The position numbers were made by a program, and so were the translations under genes. The notes beneath the pieces were generated by a model. It saw only the letters and a list, made by a program, of their open reading frames with translations. It did not search any database and was not told the origin of the DNA. Positions 23,620-34,479 of a stretch of 64,000 bases of DNA are shown here, piece after piece; position 1 is the stretch's first letter, and the number at the start of each line of letters is the position of its first letter. The DNA is taken from positions 186,001 to 250,000 of the forward strand of contig CAMRHE010000461.1 in the NCBI GenBank assembly GCA_947044405.1, read 5' to 3'. The DNA comes from Leptodactylus fallax (Eukaryota > Chordata > Amphibia > Anura > Leptodactylidae).

Positions 23620-23971
23620 GGCTAAGGTCCCACATAGCGATCCACAGCGAAAGAGAGCTGCAGAAAAGACTGCAGTGAAAATGCATATTTCTTTTTTTCT
23701 GCAGTGCTTTTCACAGCAAGAATCTATCCCTATTATACCTATACAGAAAATTACAGCTTTTCCATAGGTATAATTGACATGCTGCAATTTAGAAAAACGC
23801 AACGGTTTTTGAAATTGCAGCATTTCCGCTGAAGATATTTTTCTGCAATGTGTAGATGGGATTAGCCAGAACCCCATCCACTTTGCAGTTACTGCAAAAT
23901 GCCCTGTTTTTTGCCACAGCATTTCCGCTGTGGCCAAATCGCGGCATTTTCACTTTTGGGGACCCAGCCTT
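23620..23971. mobile_element. Foldback MITE (ggctaaggyccca ends)
   Basis: Starts taggctaaggtcccacat and ends gggacccagccttaa. It interrupts the TTAA repeat between cagcattt and aagtttc, which are contiguous in the copy at 11370. The flanks allow a 3-bp TTA duplication, which would fit PIF/Harbinger-type elements, but this is only an inference. Confidence 0.6.
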
Positions 23972-24295
23972 AAGAAGTTTCTTAAGCCTTTCAGCATTTC
24001 ACAGAAATTAAAACAAAACTGAGGTAACGTTTACACCTCATAATTTTTGTCACTAATACATTCATTTAGCCCTAGAATTTACACATTCACGATGGGTTAA
24101 AGAAGAAAATGAATTCCACAATCTGTTATGCAATTTCTCTGAAGCATGGAATTATCCCACATTTGGATGTAAACTGATGTATGAGCACATTGCATTGTGC
24201 CAAAGGATGGAGAGCTATTAGGATTTTGGAGGGTAGAATTTGCTTGGATCTGTTGTAGGTGCCAAGTTGCTTTTGCAGGACCCTTGAAGTTCCAG

Positions 24296-24924
24296 GAGTG
24301 CAAGCTTCGTTCATCAGACATGGTGTTATACAAGAACTGAAAATTCACAGATTTTTATACACATGGTCTTCAAAGGATTTTAGAGTGCTTAAAAAAAAAC
24401 CAAAACAAAATGCAATCTAAGTAGAGAAGTTATTTACAACAGGTCAAAAAACAATCTGGAAAGTTGTGGTGCATGACAGAGGGATCTGTTATCTGTTTGC
24501 TATCAGGTGGTGATTTGTGACCCTCACAGTTCATACATAGTGTGACATGAAGCTGGCATGAATATTAAGTCCAAATTGCAGAGTTTGAAATTTTTGCATA
24601 AACTTGTACTCCCATTCTTTCCTTTTCTCCTGCGTCTTAAAATGTCCCATTAAAACCACAACCCGCAAATCTTCAATAGAGTGGTTTTCTCCGGAGAAAT
24701 GCATTTTTTTTTTTTTTAAGGACTCTAAAATCCTTTGAAGACCATGTGTATAAAAATCTGTGAATTTTCAGTTCTTGTATAACACCATGTCTGATGAAGG
24801 AAGCTTGCACTTCTGAAAGCTTACTTATAAATATACTCAGTTAGCCTCTAAAAGGTATCGCCTGATTTCTTCACTCTTCCACTACTTTCAATGGCTAACA
24901 CGGTACAACATTATACTAATATCA
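24296..24924 (-). mobile_element. Penelope-like element, short, with inverted terminal parts
   Basis: Flanked by the 14-bp duplication ccttgaagttccag at 24282-24295 and 24925-24938, inside the TTAA repeat. On the minus strand it holds the last coding segment and 3' tail of a Penelope-like element. The same tail (about 24716-24820) is repeated at the right in opposite orientation, facing the copy at 24308-24395. Inverted terminal repeats and long target duplications are known habits of this retroelement class. Confidence 0.8.
24531..24715 (-). pseudogene. Penelope-like protein, C-terminus
   Basis: About 60 codons remain. They read ENHSIEDLRVVVLMGHF, then KTQEKRKEWEYKFMQKF and LQFGLNIHASFMSHYV before a TGA at 24531-24533. 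The WEYKxMxxFxTxxxGLN pattern is the conserved end of Penelope-type proteins, following the GIY-YIG nuclease. The RT and nuclease domains are gone. The reading frame of the surviving part is intact, so it is a truncated but not heavily mutated copy. Confidence 0.75.
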
Positions 24925-25879
24925 CCTTGAAGTTCCAGAACAGTGTAAACATCTCAAAAAAATGACACCATTTTGGAAACTAAACCCCTCAAAGAATTTA
25001 TCAAGGGTTATAGTGAGCACTTTGATCCTACAGTTGTTTTTTACTATTGAGATATGAAAATGTAAAATTACTTTTTTTTTTTAATAAAATGTCAATTTAG
25101 CCCCAAAGTTTTTATCTTTACATGGGGTTAAAAGAAAAATTGCACCCCAAACACAATTTCTCCTGAACTCCATATGTGGTGGCAAACTTATGTACGAACA
25201 CATGGCAGAGCTTGAGACACAAAGAGTGCTAATTGGCTTTTGGGGGCAGATTTTGCTGGAATAGTTTTCAGGTACCATGTCCCAAATGCAGAGCCCCTAA
25301 GGTGCCAAAACAGTGGAAACCCCCAAAATGTGACCCCATTTTGTAAACTAGATCCCTCAAGGATTTTATCAAGGGGTATCGTGAATACTTTGACCTTATA
25401 TGTGTTTTTCAGAATTTGGGCGTGAAAATGGAAATTAAATTGCTTTAACCCCAATTTTTGTATTTCCACAAGGGGGAGAATGCACCCTACAATTTATTAA
25501 GCCCACAATTTATTAAGAATTTTTTTACTGACTACGGAAATGTCCCACATGTGGATGTAAACTGCTGTATGGGCACATGGTGGGACAGAACACTTTTTTG
25601 AGGGCATGTTTCAGAACAGTGAAAACTCCCAAAATATGACCCCATTTTGGAAACTACACCCTTCAAGAAATTTATCAAGGTGTATAGTGAGCATTTTTAC
25701 CACACAGGTATAACATGCAGCAAATCCCACACTTTTTTCCCACTAACTTCTAGGATTGGGGGGCATTCTGGGGGCTCAATTCTTGTGTCCCTTACTTCAT
25801 AAACCCTAAACTTGTGAGTGTACCCTGAGCTGCTCTTGCATAATTTGTAAATTTTCATGCCATACCGTGACCTCTTACT

Positions 25880-26195
25880 GAGTAGGTATTGGCGGACTTT
25901 AAGCATCCCTTTGAAACTTATCAAAAACCGCTGCATTTTACAGTACCTGCAAGAAAATCCTCAGCGGAAAAGTTGTGTTTTTAAAAACGCTTGTATTTTT
26001 TATAAAATTGCAGCATGTCAATTGTACCTGTGGAAACGCTGCTGTTTTCCATAATAGTATAATAGGAGCAAAAAAGTCAGCAGAGGAAAACTCTGTGAAA
26101 ACGCAATGGAAAAATCTGTGGAAAAAAACGTGATGCGTTTCCGCCACTTTTTTTTTTCCATAGCATTTTCTTGCTGTGTTTTTTGTACATTAGGC
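25880..26195. repeat. Foldback MITE remnant
   Basis: Words shared with the other foldback MITEs (aaaccgctgcattttac, gcagcatgtcaatt, gaaaacgcaatgg) and a right end attaggccttagcct. The left end is not clear. Confidence 0.45.
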
Positions 26196-26420
26196 CTTAG
26201 CCTCATATTTGTTTTTGTTTTTTTACTATGCAGGTATGCAGCACAAGACCCCAGAATATCTCTGCTGCATTTATGGGGGTCTAGCATATGAAGAGGTGGC
26301 ATTTTGTTCTATAAATTTCTGGGCATATAAATTTGTTTGGGTCACCATAAAATCTATAAAATCATCACTTCTGCTGAATACGCCTCTTCTGAAAACGCCT
26401 CTTCTGCTGAATACCTTCTT

Positions 26421-26622
26421 TAGGCTAAGGCCCCACGTGGCGTCCCGCAGCAAAAAAGCGCTGCAGGAGAAATTGTGCCGGTTTTGGAAATCGCCGCATG
26501 TCCGCAACGCGGTTTTCCCCACGAAGTGGGCATGGGATTCACTAGAATCCCATCCACTTTGCTCTCACTGTAAAACACCACGATTTTTTTCGGCGGCGTT
26601 TATGCCACGTGGGGCCTTAGGA
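26421..26622. mobile_element. Foldback MITE, best copy
   Basis: About 200 bp with long inverted ends: ctaaggccccacgtggcg at the left and gccacgtggggccttag at the right. The centre carries a second hairpin (gggattcactagaatccc). TTA or TA flanks both ends. Confidence 0.75.
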
Positions 26623-27142
26623 TGTTTGGGAGCTTTGGACCATTTTGTATTTGTGTTCTGCTTTTACACATTCTACTAGATAAACTTCATCACTTCAGGG
26701 AGGTTGTATGCAAAGACATTTTAATGTCAAAGATCCAAGTGTAATACAATATACTCTTTTCAGTATTCCACAAAGTACAGTATATCTGTTTCTGTTTTCC
26801 AGAGAGTAAAGTATATCTGTTTCAGTATTCCACAAAGCATAGTGACATTTCGGCCATCAGGCCTTCATAAGTCTCTGTATGATACAAAACAATAGTATAA
26901 TATAGGCTATATCATGTCATAGACAACATGTAGTACATATTTCTTAAAGAATATATTATTATTGTTATTATTATTATTTTATATCAATTAGCATCCAATC
27001 CTAGATGAATAAAATAATTATATAATGGATCTAGTAATATGACAATTGAATACATATCATATCCATAAATAAGGACGTCTATAGGCAGCACAGGAACAAA
27101 TCCAAGACATTACCACAATGCAAAAGTATAAAGCAGTATAGT
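26623..27142. other. Unassigned spacer
   Basis: Contains two near-identical words (agtatatctgtttc, tattccacaaag) repeated at about 26760 and 26812, and an ATT microsatellite at 26948-26980. No gene. Confidence 0.4.
26843..26874 (-). ncRNA. Hammerhead-like core (candidate)
   Basis: The minus strand reads cttatgaaggcctgatggcc followed by gaaatgtc. This resembles a hammerhead ribozyme core: CUGANGA with one change, a 4-bp GGCC/GGCC stem II with a UGAU loop, then the invariant GAAA. I could not find a convincing stem III with a cleavage site. Penelope-like elements are known to carry hammerheads in their terminal repeats, but no other Penelope sequence is visible here. Confidence 0.3.
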
Positions 27143-27150
27143 CATATAGG

Positions 27151-27887
27151 CAGTGGTGTAAATACCAGGGTAGCAGCAGGAGCGGCTGCCACAGGGCCCA
27201 GGACATTAGGGGCCCCAGCGGGCCCCTGATGTTTTTTTTTTTTTAATAGGCTGTTACCTACTGGTGTAACACCGGCAGGTAACGGGCCCTATTTACTTAC
27301 CATTCTCCCCTCCTGCTCATGGCTGCCTGTGCTTACTATTCTGCAGAAGCGGAGGTGGCTGTGAGCAAGAGAGGGGATCGGTATGTAAGGCCACGGGCCC
27401 GTGAACCCCACAAACATTGCTATCATTGTACTCTGGGGTCTTTTCAGTTCCCAGAGTATAATGATCGGAGGCCTAGGGTAGGTGAGGGAACATAACAAAC
27501 ACTGTTAATTACCTCTCCTGCGCTCCCGCAGGCTTCAGGCCTCCTTGGTGACGTGGGCCAGGCCGACGTCATTTTGTGACGCTTGCCTGGCTCATGTGAC
27601 GTTTGGTCCAACATTGAAAAAGGCCAAAAGTATCGGGGAGTGTTCCAGAGCCAGGGAGAGGTAAGTAACACAGTTTTTTATATTTGTATCCTCCCCTGGG
27701 TCTCCGATCATTATACTCTGTATAATAATTGTTCATGGGTGGTCCACAATGGAGCATAATACTATGCAGGGGCCACTATGGGGCATAATAGTGTATACAG
27801 GAATGCGGTTTGTGCGGGGGGGAGGAGGTTGCCGGGGGGCATGTAAAATGTTCACCTGGGGGCCCAGTCATTCTAGTTACGCCACTG
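27151..27887. mobile_element. hAT non-autonomous element A
   Basis: Ends cagtggtgtaaata and tagttacgccactg form a hAT-type inverted repeat. The 8-bp duplication catatagg flanks the left end (27143-27150), and its other copy begins at 27888, now split by element B. The interior is GC-rich with a partial palindrome around 27428-27728 and a short piece of the 31-bp minisatellite near 27755-27800. There is no transposase. Confidence 0.85.
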
Positions 27888-27990
27888 CATATAGCAGGGT
27901 CGGCAACCCCCGACTTATTTCCCTGGCATGGCAGCGGAGTCCTCAACCAGCAGTTTCGATCGGACCAAACACGATCGAAATGAAACTGCT

Positions 27991-28368
27991 ATTATTATAC
28001 TTGGGGGTCTCTTCAGACCCCCAAGTATAATAAATGGAGCCTCAGGAGAAGTAATGAAACATAAAAAAAATGTACTCACCATTCCTACTCTCCGCAGCCA
28101 CTCTGTTCTCTTCGGGCGCTTCTGCCTGAAGTCAGTGACAGCTGATAGGGCTTCAGGGGTCACATCTGACGTCATTACGCATAATGACGCCGGACGTGAC
28201 CCCTGAGACCCAATCAGTGGTTGCTGACTACAGGCAGAAGCGCCCGAAGAGAACAGAAGGGCTGCGGATCGTAGGAATGGTGAGTACATTGTTTTTTTTA
28301 TGTTTGTCACCTCTCTTGGCCCTCCACTTATTATACTCTGGGGTCTGAAGAGACCCCAGAGTATAATA
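27991..28368. repeat. 380-bp palindrome in hAT element B
   Basis: A near-continuous inverted repeat centred at about 28179 (gtcatta, spacer cgca, taatgac). Each outer arm ends in its own perfect hairpin: attatactctggggtct with 4-nt loop gaag (28330-28367), and the related attatacttgggggtct hairpin (about 27992-28033). The arms share stretches such as gttctcttcgggcgcttctg (28100-28119). Confidence 0.88.
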
Positions 28369-28419
28369 ATAGCTAGTGAGTGGCGACAATTGGAATATTA
28401 TAAAAGTTGGAACATTATA

Positions 28420-28985
28420 CCGTGTGCAGGGGCCACTATGGGACATAATACTGTGTGCAGGGTCCACTATGGGACATAATACTATGTGCAGGTGCCTCTA
28501 TGAGACATAATACTGTGTGCAGGGGCCACTATGGGACATAATACCATGTGCTAGGGCCGCTATGGGACATAATACCGTGTGCAGGGGCCACTATGGGACA
28601 TAATACCGTGTGCAGGGGTCACTACGGGACATAAAACCATGTGCTTGGGCCGCTATGAGACATAATACCGTGTTTCAGGGGCCACTATGGGACATAATAC
28701 CGTGTGCAGGGGCCGCTATGGGACATAATACCTTGTGCAGGGGCCGCTATGAGACATAATACCGTGTGCATTGGCCGTTATGAGATATAATACCATGTGC
28801 AGGGGCCACTATGGGACACAATACCTTGTGCAGGAGCCGCTATGGGACATAATATCGTGTGAGGGGCCGCTATGAGACATAATACTGTGTGCAGGGGCCA
28901 CTATGGCACATAATACCGTGTGCAGAGGCCGCTATGGGATATAATACCATGTGCAGGGGCCGCTATGGGACATTATCCTGTATAA
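28420..28985 (+). repeat. 31-bp minisatellite array
   Basis: About 18 tandem units of roughly 31 bp, typical halves being gtgtgcaggggccactatg and ggacataatacc, with scattered substitutions. The same unit appears in reverse orientation at 29645-30010 and as remnants at 27755-27800 and 42660-42712. Confidence 0.95.
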
Positions 28986-29526
28986 CTGTGTGTTTTCTGT
29001 GTTAAGGATGTGTTTTTGCACTGAAAACGCAGGGATGTGAATGCAGTTTTACATCAAAGTAAAAGTTCCAGTGGCCTAAGAATATGGCTGAATCCAGATA
29101 CATAGTGTGTATTCACCATAAGGATGCCGCCATACGGTGCTCCTGGACACATACATTTACCACTAATTGAGGGATGCACATGTACTTTCATTGCTTCTAC
29201 TCGGAAAATACAGGTGCACCCCAGGAAATAGCAGTAAACGCATGTGTCCTAAAGCATCTCTTGGCAGCACTTCTGTGTTATGGTTTGTGGTGTATAAATT
29301 TAGTTTAGAGGTTGTCAGATTTACAGTTGTTGACCGGCACTCCGAGTACCTCATCTTTGATTTTTTAATTAAAATCGGCACGCCAAACAAAAAAGGTAGC
29401 CTACCCCTGACATATAGGATCTCGAATAATAGAAAAGCCACCTGTGGTGCTATAATAATAGTTAAAGATTGAACAATAATAGAATAGAGATATAAGTATG
29501 TAGTAGCAGCAGAAACAAATCAGTAT

Positions 29527-29563
29527 ATACATATATATATATATATATACTCACACACACACT
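29527..29563. repeat. (TA)n(CA)n microsatellite
   Basis: catatatatatatatatata then ctcacacacacac. Confidence 0.95.
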
Positions 29564-29644
29564 GTCCCCAGGAGTATAACTAGCAAATACTGGGACCCTT
29601 AGCATACTTTTGACTTGCCCCCCCACATGGCATAGCGTCCCTTC

Positions 29645-30010
29645 TCTTGCCCCCACACGCCAGTGGCCCCCTCTACACAGTATAATGTCCTATAGATGCC
29701 CCTCCACAGAGTTTAATGTCCCATAGCGGCCCCTCCACACAGTATAATGTTCTATAGCGGCCCCTGCACACAGTATAATGTCCCATAGCAGCCCCTCTAC
29801 ACAGTATAATGTCCCATAGTGACCACTCCACACAGTATATTGTCCCATAGCAGCCCCTCTACACAGTATAATGTCCTATAGTGGGCCCTCCACACAGTAT
29901 AATGTTCCATACTGGCCCCTTCACACAATATAATGTCCCATAGTGGCCCCTGTACACAGTAAAATGTTCCATAATGGCCCCTCCACACAGTATAATGTTC
30001 AATAGCAGCC
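29645..30010 (-). repeat. 31-bp minisatellite array, inverted
   Basis: About 12 units such as ggcccctccacacagtataa then tgtcccatagc, the complement of the unit at 28420-28985. The preceding ggagtataactagcaaatac resembles a decayed hAT element A end, so this is probably a degraded relative of those elements. Confidence 0.85.
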
Positions 30011-30859
30011 TCCGTACATTTAGGGCACAAGAGTGGTGTCAGACTCAGAAGAGGAGTCTGAGTCTGGAGCTGGTACAATGCGTCTGCCATCCTGTCCCTG
30101 GATGGAAGTAAAGCTGAATAGGGACTTTCTAGTTGGGGGGCTTGCGCCCCAGTCCCGTACTTGCCATGTGTGGCTTGTGCTCACCTCTGCTGATAGGTGA
30201 GGTGGAGGAAAAGATAGTATGCTGGATGAAGGGCACTATAGGGCATATGTAGAGGCTCCTGTGAGTGGATATGCCAGGGAGAGCTGAGAAACTGTTGCTG
30301 TGGGGGCCGGTAGTTCGGCACATGCGGTGGGTCAAGATGGCCGTTGGCCATGAGGTGCAGTCTGAGAGAATTGAGAAGTCTCCTGCAGGTGAGCGGTGTC
30401 ACTCACCCAAGCAGTGCCGGCATTGGAGGGAGGCAGAGAGGCATCAGAGACAGCTGGATGTTGCTGCTAGTGCAGGGGAAGCTCAGACTGCAGGTTTTGT
30501 GTCAGTGCCAGCGGAGAGTAGGAGTGAGGGAGGATGAACCGGCATCACTGTCTGAAGTGGCTGGCTGTCTCCCAGAGGGAGGAAAAAATTTGAAGTAGGC
30601 ACATCAGGTGCCTGGACTGTAAGTGAGCTCCCTGGGGCCTTTCTTTAACAGATTTTACTGATTTTGACTGCCTTTATCCCCTAAACTTCGGGCTGGATTC
30701 GGAGCTCGGCTTAGGCACGTCTGCTCACTTCCATAGTAGGCCACGCACCCCTAATGTATAATATTTTAGGTAGAATATAGGTTTTCAGTATATTTATACT
30801 ACCCATTCAAAATGTATTTAGGAGATTCATTGTTGCAAGCAGGGTGGCCAGGAGGGGGA
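30011..30859. other. Unassigned GC-richer segment
   Basis: No domain is visible in the short open frames at 30265-30598. A caagatggccgttgg at 30333-30347, a YY1-type site, recalls the L1 5' region at 39.7 kb, but the similarity ends there. Confidence 0.3.
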
Positions 30860-32500
30860 AATAGTTAAGGGAGAAGAGCTGAGAGGGATCAGCTGGTATC
30901 TTGACTCCGAGAACTTTAATAGCACATTTTGGCCACACAAAAATCATCAGTGAAATCTGTTGCAATATGTTGCAAGCCTCCAACTTCCAAATGTTATATG
31001 TCAGGCGATTGTCTCATTTTTTTTAAAATAATGTCTCCATCACCAATATAAATAAAGTTGGGGAGAGAGGGCAACCCTGCCTAGTGCCATTCCGTATTTG
31101 GAAGGAGTTAGATAAAGTGCTGTTAAACCTTATGTGGGTTGATGGGAAAGAGTAGAAAGAATAAGTAAAATTTTTAGAGTGGACCATATATATATCCAGC
31201 TGACCCTACAAAGGCCTCAGCATCTGTGTCAAGATGGACCATGTGGATGTGGTGTTTTTTTGTATAGTAGGTGGCATGGATCAGTCTATTGTTATTGAAT
31301 TTGCCCTCTCTACCTAGAACAAAACACATCTGTTCTGGGCCAATTAGGGTGTCTTAGCGATTTTTCTAGCTAGCAGTTTGGCCCACCACTTAAAATCTGT
31401 GTTTAGTAAACAAATAGGTTGAACACAACTATGGGTCTTTACCCTCTTAAGGGATAATTGAAATATACACTAAAGATTGTGTGGACCAGACTGCTCCAAG
31501 CATATGGGAGTTGCAAACTGCCAGGAAATGTGGGAGGAGTATGTCTGAGAACTTTTTATAGTATAGGATAGGGAACCCACCTGAACCAGGGCCTTTCCCA
31601 TTAGGTATGGTTCTCAAGATATCTGATAGTTCTTGGATGGAGCTACCAATGCCTCCATGGCCACTATTGAGAAGGTGGGAAACTTTATTATGTTTAAGAA
31701 AGCATTGACCAGTGTAGAACCTCCTGATGCGGAGTTAGTGGAGTCTAACACTGTATAGAAAATGGTAACAGTTCAGAGTTATTCCTCTATATCTTTTGTA
31801 TTAGTGTATTTTGTACCTGAATGGTCTCTGATCATGGAGACAAAGGCTTTATCATTTGTTTTTTTCAGCAGTAATTTTAGAACCCTTGTCTCTGTGATCA
31901 TAGTGTTTGTATTTAGAGATACATAAAGCTTTAGCCACCTTCACATTCAATAGAGTTTTTAATTGGTCCCTGAGCACTTTAGAATGAGTAGAAGCTAGCT
32001 TGAGGCAATTGAATGAGTTCTCCAGGGTTGAAATTTGCAATAGTAGAGTACTAATCTGTTTTTCTCTCTTTTTCTTAAGGCCTGAGCATATGCTAATATG
32101 TAAACCTTGAAGAATGGCTTTGTGATATTCCCAGACAATAGTGTCAGAAATATTGGGGTTAACATTATATAGAAAAAATTCAGAAAGTGAATCCCATATC
32201 CTCTGTTGAACTGCAGGGTCTTGTAGGGCCATTTCATTTAAAGCTCAAGAAAATACACTATGTGGGAGCAATTGCAACTTAAGTGACATGGAGGTGGGAG
32301 AGTATTCAAATACAGTGATATTATCGATCGTGACATCTATTAATGCTGGCAGTAATTTCTCATTCATAAATATATAGGGCAAGCCTGTGGTATGTTAGGT
32401 GTCTGCCGGAGAAGTATGTATAATCTTTTCCTCTAGGGTGAAAGACTCTCCAGGCATCTCATAGATGTAGTGCTGATAAGGTCATGTTACCCTTTGTGGG
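30860..32500 (-). pseudogene. L1/Tx1 LINE ORF2, partial
   Basis: Minus-strand L1/Tx1 ORF2 remnant. In protein order: the end of the endonuclease region (VFEYSPTSMSLKLQLLPHSV), a linker with FLYNVNPNISDTIVWEYHKA followed by a basic coiled stretch (GLKKKREKQISTLLLQIS), then the RT blocks. These include FKWWAKLLARKIAK near 31360, and [10 protein letters not shown] with [10 protein letters not shown] near 31030-31095. A degenerate DD box appears near 30938. Stops and frameshifts are frequent. It is a different copy from the L1 pieces at 17 and 38 kb. Confidence 0.78.
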
Positions 32501-33219
32501 CGAATTGACCAGGTCCTCCAGGTAACTGTCGTTGTCCTAATTGATATGAGCTAAGTGCTAGTGGTGAGAGATAGACACCAGACACAGAGCTGGTATGAAC
32601 CCTCTTAGTTGAATACAAGGGCGCACTGACATACTTTATAAAGGCGACATAAGTTCATATAGCAACAGGTATAGGAAAGGGTTAACATAGCAACGTAAGT
32701 CCTCATGTTCAATCCTAATTGGTGTAGTATATCTTGAATGCATAGATAACAGATATAAGCAGTTCCGTATATGGTCAGCCATCTCCTGTCTTGCGCAGTG
32801 ATCCAGGGAGGTGTCTTCTGACAGCAAACCAAGCACATGTCTTCTTGGACACAAAGGATTCTCACTTTGGTATGCAGACACTATCTGGTAGTGTAACATT
32901 ACATTACACTCAGTTTCAAGCATAAAGAACCACATCTAATATTTAACTTTAAGGATAACAATGTTTTTTACACACAGTACACCTTAAGCAGATATGAAAA
33001 TATAAAACAGATATAAAATTATAAAAAGTTCATTATGATCCTTCAAAGTGCAGCCAGGGAACACCTTAACTTTCTATGGGGGTAGGGGGAGGTGCTAGTG
33101 GAGGAGTCAAGATCTGGTAGTAAAACAAGATTGATGTCACTTCTAATAATTAAAGAGCATTCCATAAATGAGGAGACATCATCAAGAATCTGCAACGACC
33201 AGAAGAGCGGCCACCATCT
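32501..33219. other. Unassigned segment
   Basis: No recognisable gene. Short open frames at 32605-32935 have no domain. Composition is mixed and could be LTR-like, but no border or repeat partner is present in the window. Confidence 0.3.
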
Positions 33220-34479
33220 TTAACCCCTTCCTGCATTTTCAGGTACATGTACATCAGGGAATGCGGATAGTTGCCGCATCCCCACATACAAAAAAAAAGT
33301 ATTTAGTCAGCCACCAATTGTCAGTATTTAGTCAGCCTGGTGCAGGTCTACAATTTTGTTTCTGGTGTCCTTCCACAGCTCTTTGGTTTTCACCATAGTG
33401 GAGTTTGGAGTTTGACTGTTTGAGGTTGTGAACAGACAATGATTTTCTAGATATGTTTTCTCATTTTGTCTTTCATAGTTGAGGTCTACCTATGATGTCA
33501 ATTACAGACCTCTCTCATCTTTTTAAGTGGGAGAACTTGCACAATTGGTGGCTGACTAGATACTTTTTTTTCCCCACTGTACATGTATGTGATGGTGATC
33601 AAGTGGGCTTAGAAGCAGAGCCCGTGCGATTACTGTGGTACCCCAGCTGTAACTGACAGCCAGGCTCCCGCTACAACAGTCGGTGCGGTGATAACATCGA
33701 TCCCCGCTGTTTAAACCTTAAGATGCCGCGGTCAATAGCGACTGCGGCATCTTAGATGTTTGTCAGTGAAAGTGACACTCCCATCGGCCCCCCGCAGTGC
33801 AATCTCAGGGTGCCGATGGGTTGCTATGGCAACCGGGGGCCTTTGGTATCATAGACTTTCTTTTAGGACCTGCTAGAGGCATGTCCTTATAGATTGCCTG
33901 TTACAATGTATTGTAGTATATTGGACAGGTGATCAAGCTCCCTAGTGGTAAAGTACTCTATGGGGACTTGAAAAAAAGGTAAAAATAAAATGAATAACAT
34001 TTTTTTTTAAAAAGTAAAAAAAACACTAAAATAAAACAAACACAAATAAACCCCATTTTCCCCATTAAAATGTTTTGCGTGTTTTAAAAAATAAAAATGA
34101 AAAGAAGTGCACATATTTGGTATCGCCACATCCGTAACAACCTGACATATAATATTATTACAATATTTTACCCACATGATGAATAGCTTAAAAAATAAAA
34201 GTAAAAAATGCCAAAATCAACATTTTTGTTTATCCCGCTATCCAAAAAACAGAATAGAAAGCGTTCAATAAGTCGCTCGAATCCTAAAATGATACTAATG
34301 AAAACTTTACGTTATCTCGCAAAAAAAAAAGCCATTGCACAGCTTTTTTAAGGTTCTTGCAATATGATGATGAAAAAAATTAAATGCTGTGCCCTTAAGG
34401 CAAAAATAGGCTGCGTCTTTAAGGGGTTAAAGACACGGCATCCGGCATAATAGTAACACGGATGTTGGGAAGGGGTTAA
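33220..34479. mobile_element. TTAA-flanked non-autonomous element
   Basis: TTAA at 33220-33223 and 34476-34479 enclose ends reading ccccttcctgcatt and, at the right, gttgggaagggg, a short inverted repeat. The interior has GC-rich hairpins (agatgccgcggtcaatagcg then actgcggcatct) and a T/A-rich part similar to the tail of the 4.2-kb repeat. A Tc1-type MITE is nested at 33289-33579. No coding sequence. Confidence 0.75.
33289..33579. mobile_element. Tc1-type MITE nested in the TTAA element
   Basis: Inverted ends gtatttagtcagccaccaat and the complement attggtggctgactagatac, with the outer right end tccccactg next to a TA. The left outermost bases are eroded into an A-run. Confidence 0.8.

Larger units (their letters stand above)
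22091..25850 (+). mobile_element. TTAA repeat family, second copy, with nested insertions
   Basis: After a GC-rich module (22091-22505) and an A-run, the sequence ggacacagcttaaaagtacc, then ttaaggaccaggcct, matches the head of the 4.2-kb repeat at 10915. The modules with taaactg, gggcacat and gaccccattttgg recur at 24150-25720. Three other elements lie inside: a TTAA MITE (22531-23307), a foldback MITE (23620-23971) and a Penelope fragment (24296-24924). There is no coding capacity. Confidence 0.7.
27895..29409. mobile_element. hAT non-autonomous element B, copy 1
   Basis: Ends cagggtcggcaaccccc and, at the right, ggtagcctacccctg are hAT-type inverted repeats. The flanks gcatatag (27887-27894) and acatatag (29410-29417) match at 7 of 8 bases. 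A second copy of the family lies at 41510-42807 and shares both ends, including ttattgaccggcactccgag. Inside are a 380-bp palindrome and an array of about 18 minisatellite units. No coding sequence. Confidence 0.88.

Noticed and set aside
28420..28985. Regular short repeats resembling a CRISPR array
   Set aside because: Units are directly adjacent tandem copies of about 31 bp without unique spacers, and the context is a hAT element in a vertebrate genome.
29797..30090. Open frame with repeated HYTV-like segments
   Set aside because: It is only the 31-bp minisatellite read in one frame; shifting by a unit reproduces the pattern.
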